Assembly (NCBI RefSeq): GCF_008704795.1
Contig: NZ_CP023690.1
Span: 2,738,501 to 2,802,500 of the forward strand
Direction: 5' to 3'
DNA from: Streptomyces spectabilis
GTDB lineage: Bacteria; Actinomycetota; Actinomycetes; Streptomycetales; Streptomycetaceae
Length of the DNA stretch: 64,000 nt
Numbering within the stretch: the first letter of the stretch is position 1; every line of letters begins with the position of its first letter. The notes under the pieces were generated by a model. The model saw only the letters and a program-made list of their open reading frames with translations, made no database searches and had not been told where the DNA came from. Shown in pieces: positions 9,729-18,093 of this stretch. The translations under genes were made by a program, and so were the position numbers.

Positions 9729-10655
9729 ATGCGCGGCAGCACTCGCACCCTCACGGCGGCCACGGCCGTCCTCGTGGCGCTCGGCACCGGAGCCGCGCCC
9801 GCCGCGGGGTCGGCGCCCGCGCCGCGCCCCTCGTACGCCGCGGCGGCTCCCGGACAGCTCCGGGACGTCCGGCAGATCCCGCTCCAGGGCGCCGTCAACG
9901 TCCGTGACGTGGGCGGCCACCGCACCTACGACGGCGAGCGGGTCCGCCGCGGCCTGGTCTACCGCGCCGACGCGCTCAGCAAGCTCACCGACGCGGACGT
10001 CGGCACGCTCGCCGGGCTCGGCCTGCGCACGGTGGTGGACTTCCGCGTCGCGGAGGAGGTCCGGTACGACGGCCCGGACCGGCTCCCCGCCGGGCTCGCC
10101 GCCACCGCGCGGCCGGTGCCGGACAACGGCCTCTTCCGGCAGCTCATGACGGTGATCGGCTCCCGCGACCCGGTCAAGCAGGAGGAGCTGCTCGGCGGCG
10201 GCAGGGCCGAGGCCTTCATGCGGGAGGTGTACCGCGCGTTCGTCACGGACGCCACGGGCCGCGCGCACTTCGCGGCGACGCTGCGCGACCTCGCCGCCGG
10301 GGGCGCCGCGCCGCTGCTCTACCACTGCACGGCGGGCAAGGACCGCACGGGCTGGCTGACGTACGTCCTGCTGCGCGCGGTCGGCGTGCCCGAACGGACC
10401 GCCGTGGCGGACTACTCGGCGTCGAACACCTTCCGCGCCGCGTACGACGCCAGGGTGCGCGAGTCGCTCCGGCAGGCGGGCCTCATGCTCAAGCCGGAGC
10501 TCCTCATCCCGCTCCAGGAGGTCCGTACGGACTACCTCGACGCGGCACTCGCCGAGGCCACGCGCCAGTACGGAAGCTTCGGCGGCTATCTGACGAAGGG
10601 CCTCGGACTCGACGCCCGCACCCTGCTCGGCCTGCGCGAGCGCCTGGTCGGCTGA
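9729..10655 (+). CDS. Secreted tyrosine-protein phosphatase (Y_phosphatase3 type)
   Basis: 308 residues. A signal peptide covers about residues 1-30 (hydrophobic core then AAG-SAPAP). The body begins RDVRQIPLQGAVNVRDVGGH, typical of bacterial phosphatases related to lipid/tyrosine phosphatases such as MptpB. The P-loop is HCTAGKDRTGW, with nucleophile Cys200 and Arg206 (C-x5-R). The ATG at 9729 gives a complete signal peptide. It may dephosphorylate proteins or phosphoinositide-like substrates outside the cell. The substrate is unknown and there is no operon partner. Confidence 0.88.
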   Translation: MRGSTRTLTAATAVLVALGTGAAPAAGSAPAPRPSYAAAAPGQLRDVRQIPLQGAVNVRDVGGHRTYDGERVRRGLVYRADALSKLTDADVGTLAGLGLRTVVDFRVAEEVRYDGPDRLPAGLAATARPVPDNGLFRQLMTVIGSRDPVKQEELLGGGRAEAFMREVYRAFVTDATGRAHFAATLRDLAAGGAAPLLYHCTAGKDRTGWLTYVLLRAVGVPERTAVADYSASNTFRAAYDARVRESLRQAGLMLKPELLIPLQEVRTDYLDAALAEATRQYGSFGGYLTKGLGLDARTLLGLRERLVG

Positions 10656-10682
10656 GCCGCGGGCCCCCGCCCCCGTGGGCGG

Positions 10683-11444
10683 TCAGGCGGTGCGCGGGGC
10701 GGCGATCCCGAGCGCCCGTGCCGCCTTCAGCCACTGGGGGAACTCCCCCACCAGGTGGTCGTACAGGACGGCGTCGGGCACCGTGCGCGGCTCCTCGCCC
10801 GCGTGGAAGAACCCGGCGTTGTCGACGGGCCGCTTCTCGGGCACGGCCAGGTCGTCGAGCCGCCGCAGATAGTCGAACTGGCGGCTCCCCGGGTCGCCGA
10901 AACCGATGAACTTCCAGAACATCGGGAGCTTCGCGGCCTTGCACAAGTACCGTTCGGCCGCGGCCTTGTTGAGGGGGCCACCGTCGGTCTGGAAGACGAC
11001 GAGCGCGGGCGCGGGCGGGCGCTCGCCCCGGCTCGCCGCGCTCTCCGCGGCGTCCAGGTAGTGGTCGATGACGGCGTCCATGGCCAGGTGGTAGTTGGTC
11101 TTGCCCATGTGGCCGAGGCCTGCGGCGATCTTCTCGATCCGGCCCTGGTGGCGGGCCAGTTCGACGTCGGCGACGGCGTCCACGTCCGTGGAGAAGAACA
11201 CGGTCGGCACGACGCCGTCGTCGTCCAGGTGCGCGGACAGGCCGAGGACCCGGTCGGCGAGCGCCTGGACGCTGCCGTCCTTGTAGTACGGCCGCATGGA
11301 GCCGGAGTAGTCGACCACCAGGTAGACGGCGGCCCGCTCGCCCTCCAGGCCGTGCGCGCGCACGGAGGCGCCCGCCGTCTTGTAGAGGCTGACGAGCGCG
11401 GGTGCCGTCTCCTCGACCTTGCGGAGGCTGATCGCCGCGGTCAT
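10683..11444 (-). CDS. VWA-domain protein, TerF/TerY-like
   Basis: 253 residues, almost entirely one von Willebrand factor A domain. The MIDAS metal site is VVDYSGSM (Asp45-x-Ser-x-Ser) with later FQTDGGPLNKAA. Tails such as MFWKFIGFGDPGSRQFDYL resemble the VWA domain of TerF/TerY tellurium-resistance-associated proteins. It is cytoplasmic with no signal. Its ATG overlaps the stop of the alpha/beta hydrolase (ATGA), so the two are translationally coupled. No other ter genes are in the window, so a role in tellurite resistance is not supported here. Confidence 0.85.
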   Translation of the reverse strand: MTAAISLRKVEETAPALVSLYKTAGASVRAHGLEGERAAVYLVVDYSGSMRPYYKDGSVQALADRVLGLSAHLDDDGVVPTVFFSTDVDAVADVELARHQGRIEKIAAGLGHMGKTNYHLAMDAVIDHYLDAAESAASRGERPPAPALVVFQTDGGPLNKAAAERYLCKAAKLPMFWKFIGFGDPGSRQFDYLRRLDDLAVPEKRPVDNAGFFHAGEEPRTVPDAVLYDHLVGEFPQWLKAARALGIAAPRTA

Positions 11445-12325
11445 GCGGGGCCCGTGAGGAAGTCGACGGCCAGGCGGCGGAACTCGTCGGCCCGCTCGGT
11501 GAAGGCCAGGTGGCCGCAGCGCGGGAAGACGTGCAGACGGGCGTCGGGCATGGCCTTCAGGGCGACGAACGCGCCGTCGAGCGGGTTCACCCGGTCCTCG
11601 CGCCCCCAGGTGAGGAGCGTCGGGCGGGTGACGCGGTGCGCCTCGCGCCACAGCAGCGCGCCCTCCGGCCACCTGGCGAACGCGGCGCCCACGCGCTGGG
11701 CGCCGCGCCTGGCCTCCGGGTCGAGGGCGTCGGCGTACCGCTCCTCGACGAGCTCGTCGGTGACGTGCGCCGGGTCGTGGACGAGGGTCGTCAGGAACGC
11801 CCGCATCGCCTCGCGCGTCGGCTCGGGCGCCGCGCCGAACTCGACGAGCCGTCGCACGCCTTCGGGCGGGTCGGCCGAGAAGACGTTCAGGGAGAGGCCG
11901 CCGGGGGCCATGAGCAGCAGTCTGTCGACCTTGTCCGGGTGGTCGAGGGCCATGCGCACGCAGGCGCCGCCGCCGAGCGAGGTGCCCGCGACGTGGGCGC
12001 GGGCGATGCCCAGCTCGTCCAGGAGCGCGGCGACCGCCGCGGCGCTGAAGGAGTAGAAGTCCCGGTCGAGTTCGGGCTTGTCGGACGCGCCGAAGCCGGG
12101 CTGGTCGACGAGCAGCGTACGGAAGTGCCGGGCGAAGCCGGGCAGCAGGTGCCCGAAGGTCGACCAGGCGGAGGCGCCGGGGCCGCCGCCGTGCAGCATC
12201 ACCAGGACGGGGGCCTCGGGGTCCTGGGGGCCCGCCTCGTGGTAGCGCAGCCGCAGGCCCTCGGCCTCGGCCACGCGCGAGGTGCCCGCACGGGTGTGGT
12301 CCGTCCCCTTCGTCTCACTCGTCAC
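11441..12325 (-). CDS. Alpha/beta hydrolase, C-C bond hydrolase-like (MhpC/HsaD type)
   Basis: 294 residues from the GTG at 12325. The oxyanion-hole motif LHGGGPGASAWSTF and nucleophile elbow GTSLGGG (Ser116) are typical of meta-cleavage-product hydrolases. The acid Asp lies in WGREDRVNP and the His in PRCGHLAF. The GTG is preferred over a GTG-like start 18 nt upstream because GGAGG lies 8 nt before it. It is coupled by overlap to the VWA gene. There is no aromatic-degradation gene nearby, so the physiological substrate is unknown; it could equally be a haloperoxidase-like esterase. Confidence 0.85.
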   Translation of the reverse strand: MTSETKGTDHTRAGTSRVAEAEGLRLRYHEAGPQDPEAPVLVMLHGGGPGASAWSTFGHLLPGFARHFRTLLVDQPGFGASDKPELDRDFYSFSAAAVAALLDELGIARAHVAGTSLGGGACVRMALDHPDKVDRLLLMAPGGLSLNVFSADPPEGVRRLVEFGAAPEPTREAMRAFLTTLVHDPAHVTDELVEERYADALDPEARRGAQRVGAAFARWPEGALLWREAHRVTRPTLLTWGREDRVNPLDGAFVALKAMPDARLHVFPRCGHLAFTERADEFRRLAVDFLTGPA

Positions 12326-12345
12326 CCCCCCATCCTCCCCCATCC

Positions 12346-12378
12346 GCCCGCCCCGGCCCGCAGGGGGCCGGGGCGGGC
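12346..12378 (-). terminator. GC hairpin between reverse-strand genes
   Basis: GCCCGCCCCGGCCC (12346-12359) pairs with GGGCCGGGGCGGGC (12365-12378), a 14-bp stem. It is 41 nt downstream of the helical-repeat gene and just upstream of the alpha/beta hydrolase start, so it may reduce read-through between them. Confidence 0.55.
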
Positions 12379-12419
12379 CGGGGCGGGCGAAGTGCCTCGC
12401 GGGCCAGGACCGTCGCGGG

Positions 12420-13523
12420 CTAGGACGGTTCGGCGTCCCGGAAGGACGGCAGGGCGAAGATCCTGGTCTTCGCCTCGTCCGACATCAGCTCCACCAGGGG
12501 CAGCACCAGGCCCCACAGGTCCCGTTTGTCGACCTCGCGGGCGAGCGCGTCGAGGTCCTCGTCCCCGATCGCCCCGGCCCGGTCCGCGACGACCTGCCGC
12601 GAGGGCTCGGGCAGGACCTCCACGAGCGGCAGGAACTCGGCCCACAGGCCGGTGGACACGACGGCGGGCACGATGTCCCCGAGGACGCCCGGGTCCCGGA
12701 GCGCGGGCAGAGCCGCGACGGCGCGCCGCTCCTCGTCGGACAGCAGGGCGACCAGCGGAAGCAGCGACTCCCACAGGCCCTGCGCGGCCACGGTCGTGAC
12801 GAGCGCGTCAAGGTGCTCGACGGGCCGCGCCGCCGCGAGCGAGGCGATCCGCCCGCGCTGCTCGCCGGTGACCATCCCGGCGACGGCGAGCGCCTCGGGC
12901 CACAGGCCGTCGGCCGCGGCGCGGGCGATGACGGAAGCAAGCCGTTCCTCGCCCATCAACTCCACGATCCGGCCGAGCCGTTCGGGGTCGTCGACGAGGA
13001 AGCCGGTGCGCAGCACGGTCGCGTCGCCGACCTGCGGCAGGATGCGGCTCAGCGCGGAGTCCCGCAGATGTCCGACGAACCGCCCCATGGTGAGGTGGTC
13101 CGCGCGCCCGGCGAGTTCGATGGCGATGCGGACGACGAGGCCCTCGTCGAGCCGGTCGACGATGCCGCTGATCCGCCGCGGGTCGAGGTGCGCGCAGGAC
13201 TCGGCGGTGAAAGCGACGGGCAGCTTCTCGATGATGTCGGCGGCGCGGGCGGGTTCGAGGCGCCCGGCGACGGCCGCGGCGAGCCGGGGCCCGAGGGCCT
13301 TCTGGGAGATGGCGGCGGCGACCCCCGCGGGCACCAGCTTGGTGGCCGACGCGATGCGGTCGAGCATCTCCGGCGACCGGTCGAAGAGCGCGGCGACGCA
13401 GTCGGCGCGCAGGCGGCGCACGTCGTCGGCGGGCAGCTCCGCGAGGAACGCGAGGTCGTCGGGGCCGACGTCGAGGAGGCGGGCGGTCTTCAGGGTCTCG
13501 GCCCTGGCGCGCAGCTTGTCCAC
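12420..13523 (-). CDS. Uncharacterised all-helical repeat protein
   Basis: 367 residues. I do not recognise a named function. The C-terminal half has about three repeats of roughly 50 residues, each with a GLW..LLPLV element and a following SDE.R motif (LWESLLPLVALLSDEER, LWAEFLPLVEVLPEPSR, LWGLVLPLVELMSDEAK). The N-terminal half contains leucine-rich amphipathic helices (LAFLAELPADDVRRL). There is no signal or membrane segment. It may be a scaffold or protein-interaction module. GTG 13523 is chosen for its spacing from AGGGGG; GTG 13532 is only 1 nt from it. It follows a 72-residue gene by 14 nt. Confidence 0.75.
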   Translation of the reverse strand: MDKLRARAETLKTARLLDVGPDDLAFLAELPADDVRRLRADCVAALFDRSPEMLDRIASATKLVPAGVAAAISQKALGPRLAAAVAGRLEPARAADIIEKLPVAFTAESCAHLDPRRISGIVDRLDEGLVVRIAIELAGRADHLTMGRFVGHLRDSALSRILPQVGDATVLRTGFLVDDPERLGRIVELMGEERLASVIARAAADGLWPEALAVAGMVTGEQRGRIASLAAARPVEHLDALVTTVAAQGLWESLLPLVALLSDEERRAVAALPALRDPGVLGDIVPAVVSTGLWAEFLPLVEVLPEPSRQVVADRAGAIGDEDLDALAREVDKRDLWGLVLPLVELMSDEAKTRIFALPSFRDAEPS

Positions 13524-13537
13524 GGTGCCCACGCCCC

Positions 13538-13756
13538 CTAGCGGAAGAGGATCCGGCGGACCGGACCGCGGGCCAGGGCGGGCACCAGCTTCAGGGCGTC
13601 CTCGGCCGCCTCGCTCAGGCCCGAGGCCCGGCGTTCGCGCTCGTGGCGCAGCGCGGTGGCGAGCCGTTCGATGTGCTCGGGCGCGAGGCGCCCGACGCTT
13701 TCCGGGGGTTCGGCCCCCAGCTCCGTCTTCAGCTGCTCCACTGCTCGGGTGTTCAC
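13538..13756 (-). CDS. Small uncharacterised helical protein, 72 residues
   Basis: It starts at a GTG (13756) with GGGAGG four nt upstream and reads MNTRAVEQLKTELGAEPPE, ending GPVRRILFR. It is charged and helical, with no membrane segment. It is co-directional with, and 14 nt upstream of, the helical-repeat gene, so the two are probably one transcript. Function unknown. A long frame continuing upstream is antisense to the chitosanase gene and is not coding. Confidence 0.6.
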   Translation of the reverse strand: MNTRAVEQLKTELGAEPPESVGRLAPEHIERLATALRHERERRASGLSEAAEDALKLVPALARGPVRRILFR

Positions 13757-13812
13757 GGGACCTCCCACGACGCGCGGCTGCTGCTGGGTTCGCGTCCCGA
13801 GAGTGGAGCGGA

Positions 13813-13829
13813 ATTGAATATTAGTCAAT
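13813..13829. promoter_or_regulatory. AT-rich inverted repeat between divergent genes
   Basis: ATTGAATATTAGTCAAT has 5-bp arms (ATTGA/TCAAT) around 7 nt. It is conspicuously AT-rich in a very GC-rich window and lies between the divergent 72-residue gene and the chitosanase gene. It could be an operator or promoter element. No regulator is assigned. Confidence 0.35.
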
Positions 13830-13912
13830 AGCGGGCACGGGAAGCCGGATCCCGGTGCCCGCGCCCGTACGCCCAAGCCGGGCCCGGCGTCCGCACCCGT
13901 ACGCTTGGTCGA

Positions 13913-14806
13913 ATGAAACGCGCTGGTCTGCTTCTTCTCGCGGTCGTCCCCCTCACCGTCACCGCGGTCGCGTGCTCCGCCGCCGACGGCTCCCGGGGCG
14001 CGGGCGAGGACAGGCCCGCCGCCGCGCGGCCGTACGACGAGGACGGCTCGTCGGTCGACCGGCGCACGCACGACAAGCGGGTGGCGGACCTGCCGCCGGG
14101 GCTCGCGGCACCCGCGAAGAAGGAGCTCGCGATGAAGCTCGTCGCGAGCGCGGAGAACTCGACGCTCGACTGGCGCGGCCAGTACGGCTACATCGAGGAC
14201 ATAGGCGACGGCCGCGGCTACACCGCGGGCATCATCGGCTTCTGCACCGGCACCCACGACCTCCTGGAGCTCGTCGAGGGCTACACGAAGAAGCACCCGG
14301 ACAACGGCCTGGCCCGCTTCCTGCCCGCCCTGCGCGCCGTCGACGGCAGCGACTCGCACGCGGGCCTGGGGCGGCCCTTCACGCGCGCGTGGGCGCGGGA
14401 GGCGCGCGTCGCCGCCTTCCAGCGGGCCCAGGACGCGGTGCGCGACCGCCTCTACTTCGACCCGGCGGTCCGCCTCGCCAAGCTCGACGGGCTCGGCACG
14501 CTCGGGCAGTTCGTGTACTACGACGCGATGGTCATGCACGGTCCCGGCACCGGACCGAAGTCCTTCCACGGCCTGCGCGAGGCCGCGCTGAAGAAGGCGG
14601 AGACCCCGGCGGGCGGCGGCGGCGAGAAGACGTACCTCGACGCCTTCCTCGACGTGCGCCGCTCGGTGATGCGCGGCGAGAAGGCCCACCGGAACACCTC
14701 GCGCGTCGACACCGCCCAGCGGCGCTTCCTCCGCGAGGGCAATCTGGACCTCCGTACGCCGCTGACGTGGCGGGTGTACGGGGAGACGTTCCGGGTCCCG
14801 CGCTAG
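13913..14806 (+). CDS. GH46 chitosanase, predicted lipoprotein
   Basis: 297 residues. GH46 chitosanases hydrolyse chitosan to glucosamine oligomers by an inverting mechanism. The catalytic pair is Glu81 (SAENSTLDW) and Asp99 (YIEDIGDGRGYTAG). Their 18-residue spacing equals that of the Streptomyces N174 enzyme (Glu22/Asp40). The N terminus is a lipoprotein signal with lipobox TAVAC (Cys21), so the enzyme is probably anchored on the outer face of the membrane rather than freely secreted. It converges with a sugar ABC importer that has a DasR-type operator, which suggests coupled hydrolysis and uptake. No such operator was seen in front of this gene. Confidence 0.93.
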   Translation: MKRAGLLLLAVVPLTVTAVACSAADGSRGAGEDRPAAARPYDEDGSSVDRRTHDKRVADLPPGLAAPAKKELAMKLVASAENSTLDWRGQYGYIEDIGDGRGYTAGIIGFCTGTHDLLELVEGYTKKHPDNGLARFLPALRAVDGSDSHAGLGRPFTRAWAREARVAAFQRAQDAVRDRLYFDPAVRLAKLDGLGTLGQFVYYDAMVMHGPGTGPKSFHGLREAALKKAETPAGGGGEKTYLDAFLDVRRSVMRGEKAHRNTSRVDTAQRRFLREGNLDLRTPLTWRVYGETFRVPR

Positions 14807-14828
14807 CGCGGCCCGGCCCGGGAACGCG

Positions 14829-14865
14829 CACGGGCCCGGACCCCGTGCGGGGGTCCGGGCCCGTG
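14829..14865. terminator. Bidirectional terminator between chitosanase and ABC permease genes
   Basis: CACGGGCCCGGACCCC (14829-14844) and GGGGTCCGGGCCCGTG (14850-14865) form a perfect 16-bp stem with a short loop. It lies between two convergent stops, 22 nt from one and 17 nt from the other. Confidence 0.8.
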
Positions 14866-14882
14866 CCGGGCGCGGGGGCGGG

Positions 14883-15716
14883 TCAGCCCTTGACCGCACC
14901 GGCCGCGAGGCCGGAGCCCAGCCTGCGGTGCACGATCACGAAGAAGATCATCACCGGCAGCGTGACCAGCGTGGAGCTGGCCATGACCGGCCCCCAGGAG
15001 GTGGTGTTCTCACCGAAGAACTGGAAGATGCCCACGGCCGCCGTGTACTTGTCGCTGCCCTTCATGAAGGTGTACGCGAACACGAACTCGTTCCACGCCG
15101 TGATGAAGGCGAAGATCGAGGTGGCCACCAGGCCGGGTCCGACCAGCGGGAGCAGCACCGACCAGAACATGCGGAACCAGGACGCGCCGTCGATGTACGC
15201 CGCCTCCTCGACCTCCTTGGGCACCGCCGCGACGAAGCCGCGCAGGGTCCAGATCGCGAACGGCAGCGACAGGGCGATGTACACCACCGAAAGGCCGAGC
15301 AGCGAGTTCAGCATCTCGAAGTCCCGCATCTGGATGAACAGCGGGATGACGAGGGCCTCCAGCGGCACCATCTGCACGATCAGAACCATGATCAGCACGG
15401 AGGTGCGGAACTTGAACTTGAACCGGGCCACCGCGATCGCCGCGAACAGCGAGAGCGCGGCCGCCGCGGCGATCGTGGCGATGCCGACGATCGCCGAGTT
15501 CAGCAGGTACTGGCCGAAGTTGCCCCGGTCGAAGACGAAGTCGAAGTGCTCGAACGTCACTCCGCTCGGCAGCAGGTCCGAGCCGCGCGTGAGCGCCTTC
15601 GGGTCGAGGGCCGTGGAGACCATCCAGTAGACCGGGAACAGCGTGAAGACCAGCAGCGCGATCACCGCGACCGGCAGGCCGACGCGCGAGGCGAGCGTGG
15701 TACGGCGGACGCTCAC
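14883..15716 (-). CDS. Sugar ABC transporter permease, MalG type (CUT1)
   Basis: 277 residues with about six membrane helices. The EAA loop is EVEEAAYIDGASWFRMFWSV, which contacts the ATPase. GTG 15716 overlaps the stop of the upstream permease (GTGA), so the two are coupled. Along with the MalF-type permease and the binding lipoprotein it forms an importer. No ATPase gene is present, so the shared ATPase MsiK used by Streptomyces CUT1 systems probably energises it; that is known of the genus, not shown here. Confidence 0.92.
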   Translation of the reverse strand: MSVRRTTLASRVGLPVAVIALLVFTLFPVYWMVSTALDPKALTRGSDLLPSGVTFEHFDFVFDRGNFGQYLLNSAIVGIATIAAAAALSLFAAIAVARFKFKFRTSVLIMVLIVQMVPLEALVIPLFIQMRDFEMLNSLLGLSVVYIALSLPFAIWTLRGFVAAVPKEVEEAAYIDGASWFRMFWSVLLPLVGPGLVATSIFAFITAWNEFVFAYTFMKGSDKYTAAVGIFQFFGENTTSWGPVMASSTLVTLPVMIFFVIVHRRLGSGLAAGAVKG

Positions 15717-16705
15717 AGGTCCTCCTCCCCCTGCCGGAACAGCGTGCGGATGTAGACGATGGTGATCACCAGGAGCAGCAGCGTCAGGAGGACCGCGGCC
15801 GCGGCGCCCGTACCGTAGTCGTTCTTGGCGAACGCCTCGATGTACGAGTAGACGCCGAGGTTGTAGACGTCCGGGTTGGAGCCGCTGCCTCCCGGCATCA
15901 GGAAGACCTGGGTGAAGACCTTGAAGTCCCAGATGGTGGACAGGATGGTCACCACCAGGAACACCGGCTTGATGCTCGGCACGGTGATGCGCCAGAACCG
16001 CTGCCAGGCGTTGGCGCCGTCGATCTCGCCCGCCTCGTACAGCTCCTTCGGGATGGTGAGGAGCCCGGCGAGCACGGTGATCGCGACGAACGGGAAGCCG
16101 TGGTGCACGACGTTGATCGTGGCGATCCCGTAGAACGGCAGCCGTTCGGTGAACCAGTTGGTGGTCTCCGCGTCGATCAGGCCGACCGAGTCCGCGACCT
16201 GGCTGATCATGCCGTCCTCCGGCGAGAACAGCCAGATCCACACATACGTCCCGGTGACCGCGGGCATCGCCCACGCGGCCAGGATGGACACCGAGCAGAT
16301 CAGCTTCCACGTCGGGCCGAGCCGGTTGAGCAGCAGGGCCACGAGCGTGCCGAGCACGACGGTCAGGCCGACGCACGCGAGCGCGAAGAACACCGTGTTC
16401 GGCAGGACCGTCTTCCACAGCAGGTCGCCGGTCAGCAGGTCCTTGTAGTGGTCGAAGCCGATGTACGTGCCCTCGCCACCGCCGAACTTGACCTTGTAGT
16501 CCTGCAGCGAGAGCTTGCCGACCTGGATCAGGGGCCACAGGAGCAGCCCCACGAGCACGATCAGCGAGGGCGTGAGCAGCAGCCAGGGCCGGGTGAGGGT
16601 GACCAGTTTCTTGCGGCGGCGCGCGGCTTCGGCGCCACCGTCGTCGGATTGCGGGCGGACCGAAGGCGTGACCTCCGGCCCGTCACTGACGAGCGTGTCT
16701 TTCAC
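15713..16705 (-). CDS. Sugar ABC transporter permease, MalF type (CUT1)
   Basis: 330 residues. A charged cytoplasmic N terminus (AARRRKKLV) is followed by a first helix LLLTPSLIVLVGLLLWPLI and about five more. The EAA loop is KELYEAGEIDGANAWQRFWR. It lies 19 nt downstream of the binding-protein gene and overlaps the MalG-type gene. It forms the membrane channel with that partner. Confidence 0.92.
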   Translation of the reverse strand: MKDTLVSDGPEVTPSVRPQSDDGGAEAARRRKKLVTLTRPWLLLTPSLIVLVGLLLWPLIQVGKLSLQDYKVKFGGGEGTYIGFDHYKDLLTGDLLWKTVLPNTVFFALACVGLTVVLGTLVALLLNRLGPTWKLICSVSILAAWAMPAVTGTYVWIWLFSPEDGMISQVADSVGLIDAETTNWFTERLPFYGIATINVVHHGFPFVAITVLAGLLTIPKELYEAGEIDGANAWQRFWRITVPSIKPVFLVVTILSTIWDFKVFTQVFLMPGGSGSNPDVYNLGVYSYIEAFAKNDYGTGAAAAVLLTLLLLVITIVYIRTLFRQGEEDL

Positions 16706-16724
16706 GGCGTGACTCGTCTTTCGC

Positions 16725-18026
16725 TCACTTGTCCTTGGCGAAGATGTCGTCCATGTCCTTCGCCGCCTTGTCCGCGGCGTCCTGGACGGACGACTTGCCC
16801 GTGAGGATCGACTGGACCATGCCGGTGATGACCTGCGAGGCCTGGATCTCGCCGTACGCCTTGGTCTTCGGGACGGTGGCGCCGGCCTCGATCATCTGCT
16901 TCGCGAACGGCTCGACCAGCGGGTCCTTCTGGGCCTCGATCTTCTTCAGCTCGGAGTTCTGGCCGGGGAAGTAGTTGGTCTGCTTGGCCCACTTCGCGGC
17001 GAACTCACCGGTGGTCATCAACTTGACCAGCTCCCAGGCGAGTTCCTTCTTGTCCGTGTTGAACGCGGAGAGGTAGGAGCCGCCGAGGAAGGACTTGCTC
17101 ATGCCGCCGGTCTGCCCGGGGATCGGCACGGCGCCGAGCTTGCCCTTGAGCTTCGGGTTCGCCTCGACGATGGCCTTGGGGGTCCAGTTGCCGCCGACCG
17201 ACATCGAGATCTGGCCCTTGTTCCAGGCGTCGCCGACCTCCTTCTCGGTCCAGGTGTTGACCTTGGCCGGGGAGACGCGGTCCTTCCGTGCGAGGTCCGT
17301 GTAGTACTTGATGCCCTTCACGGCCTCGGGCGAGTTGATCGCGGACTTCCACTTGTCGCCCTGCTGGGTGGCGAGTTCACCGCCCGCGCCCCAGACGAAG
17401 GCCGTCGCGAACATCTCCGCGCCGCCCGCCACCGGGAAGGCGATCTTGTCCGGCTCCTTCTCCTTGAGCGTCTTCGCCGTCTCCTGGAGCTCCTTCCAGG
17501 TGGTCGGCGGCTTCAGGTCGTGCTTCTCGAAGACGTCCTTGCGGTAGACGATGGACCGCACGCCCGCGTACCAGGGCATGCCGTACTGCTTGCCGTCCAG
17601 GGTGCCCGCGTCCTTCAGGCCCTCCACCAGGTCGTTCGCCAGACCCGACTTCTTCAGGTCGTCGCTGACGTCGACGAGCGCGCCGGTCTCGGCGAACTGC
17701 GGCACCCACGTCGTGCCGACCTCGGCGACGTCCGGGACCTGGTCCTCGCCGCCCTCGATGGCCGTCGTGAACTTCTTCTGGGCGGTGGCCCACTGCTGGT
17801 ACTCGACCTTGATCTTGGCACCGGTCTTCTTCTCGAAGGCCGCGCCGACCTCCTTGAAGAAGGGCCGGGGGTCGGGGTTGGTCCCCTCCATGATCCATAC
17901 GGTGAGGGTCTTGCCCTTGCCGTCGGCCTTGCCGCCCTTGCCCCCGTCGCCGTCATCGCCGCACGCGGTTGCGGTCAGACCGAGCGTCAGGGCGATACAA
18001 CCCGCCGCGATGACACGTCGCTTCAT
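16725..18026 (-). CDS. Extracellular sugar-binding lipoprotein (CUT1 ABC importer)
   Basis: 433 residues. The lipoprotein signal has lipobox TATAC (Cys22), followed by a Gly/Lys-rich linker. The body is a family-1 solute-binding protein (TLTVWIMEGTNPDPRPFFKE, LGAVPIPGQTGGMSKSFLGG, WELVKLMTTGEFAAKW). It would deliver an oligosaccharide to the two permeases just downstream. The DasR-type palindrome 58 nt upstream and the chitosanase at the other end of the operon suggest N-acetylglucosamine- or glucosamine-containing oligosaccharides as substrate. That is inference, and a cellobiose- or maltose-type substrate cannot be excluded. Confidence 0.9.
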   Translation of the reverse strand: MKRRVIAAGCIALTLGLTATACGDDGDGGKGGKADGKGKTLTVWIMEGTNPDPRPFFKEVGAAFEKKTGAKIKVEYQQWATAQKKFTTAIEGGEDQVPDVAEVGTTWVPQFAETGALVDVSDDLKKSGLANDLVEGLKDAGTLDGKQYGMPWYAGVRSIVYRKDVFEKHDLKPPTTWKELQETAKTLKEKEPDKIAFPVAGGAEMFATAFVWGAGGELATQQGDKWKSAINSPEAVKGIKYYTDLARKDRVSPAKVNTWTEKEVGDAWNKGQISMSVGGNWTPKAIVEANPKLKGKLGAVPIPGQTGGMSKSFLGGSYLSAFNTDKKELAWELVKLMTTGEFAAKWAKQTNYFPGQNSELKKIEAQKDPLVEPFAKQMIEAGATVPKTKAYGEIQASQVITGMVQSILTGKSSVQDAADKAAKDMDDIFAKDK

Positions 18027-18083
18027 GCCGGCCCCCTTCAGGTTCTTGTAGTGGGAGCGATTGTGCTCACGCAGGGTGTTGGC

Positions 18084-18093
18084 GGTCTAGACC
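18084..18093 (-). promoter_or_regulatory. DasR-type operator (dre-like) upstream of the ABC importer
   Basis: GGTCTAGACC is a perfect 10-bp palindrome identical to the core of the DasR responsive element (consensus near TGGTCTAGACCA, from memory), in context GGCGGTCTAGACCCTT. It lies 58-67 nt upstream of the binding-protein start. DasR is the GntR-family repressor of amino-sugar uptake and chitin genes in Streptomyces and is relieved by glucosamine-6-phosphate. Confidence 0.65.

Noticed and set aside
13538..14899. Long reverse frame through the chitosanase gene
   Set aside because: Only its last 72 codons (13538-13756) are supported. The rest is antisense to the GH46 gene.
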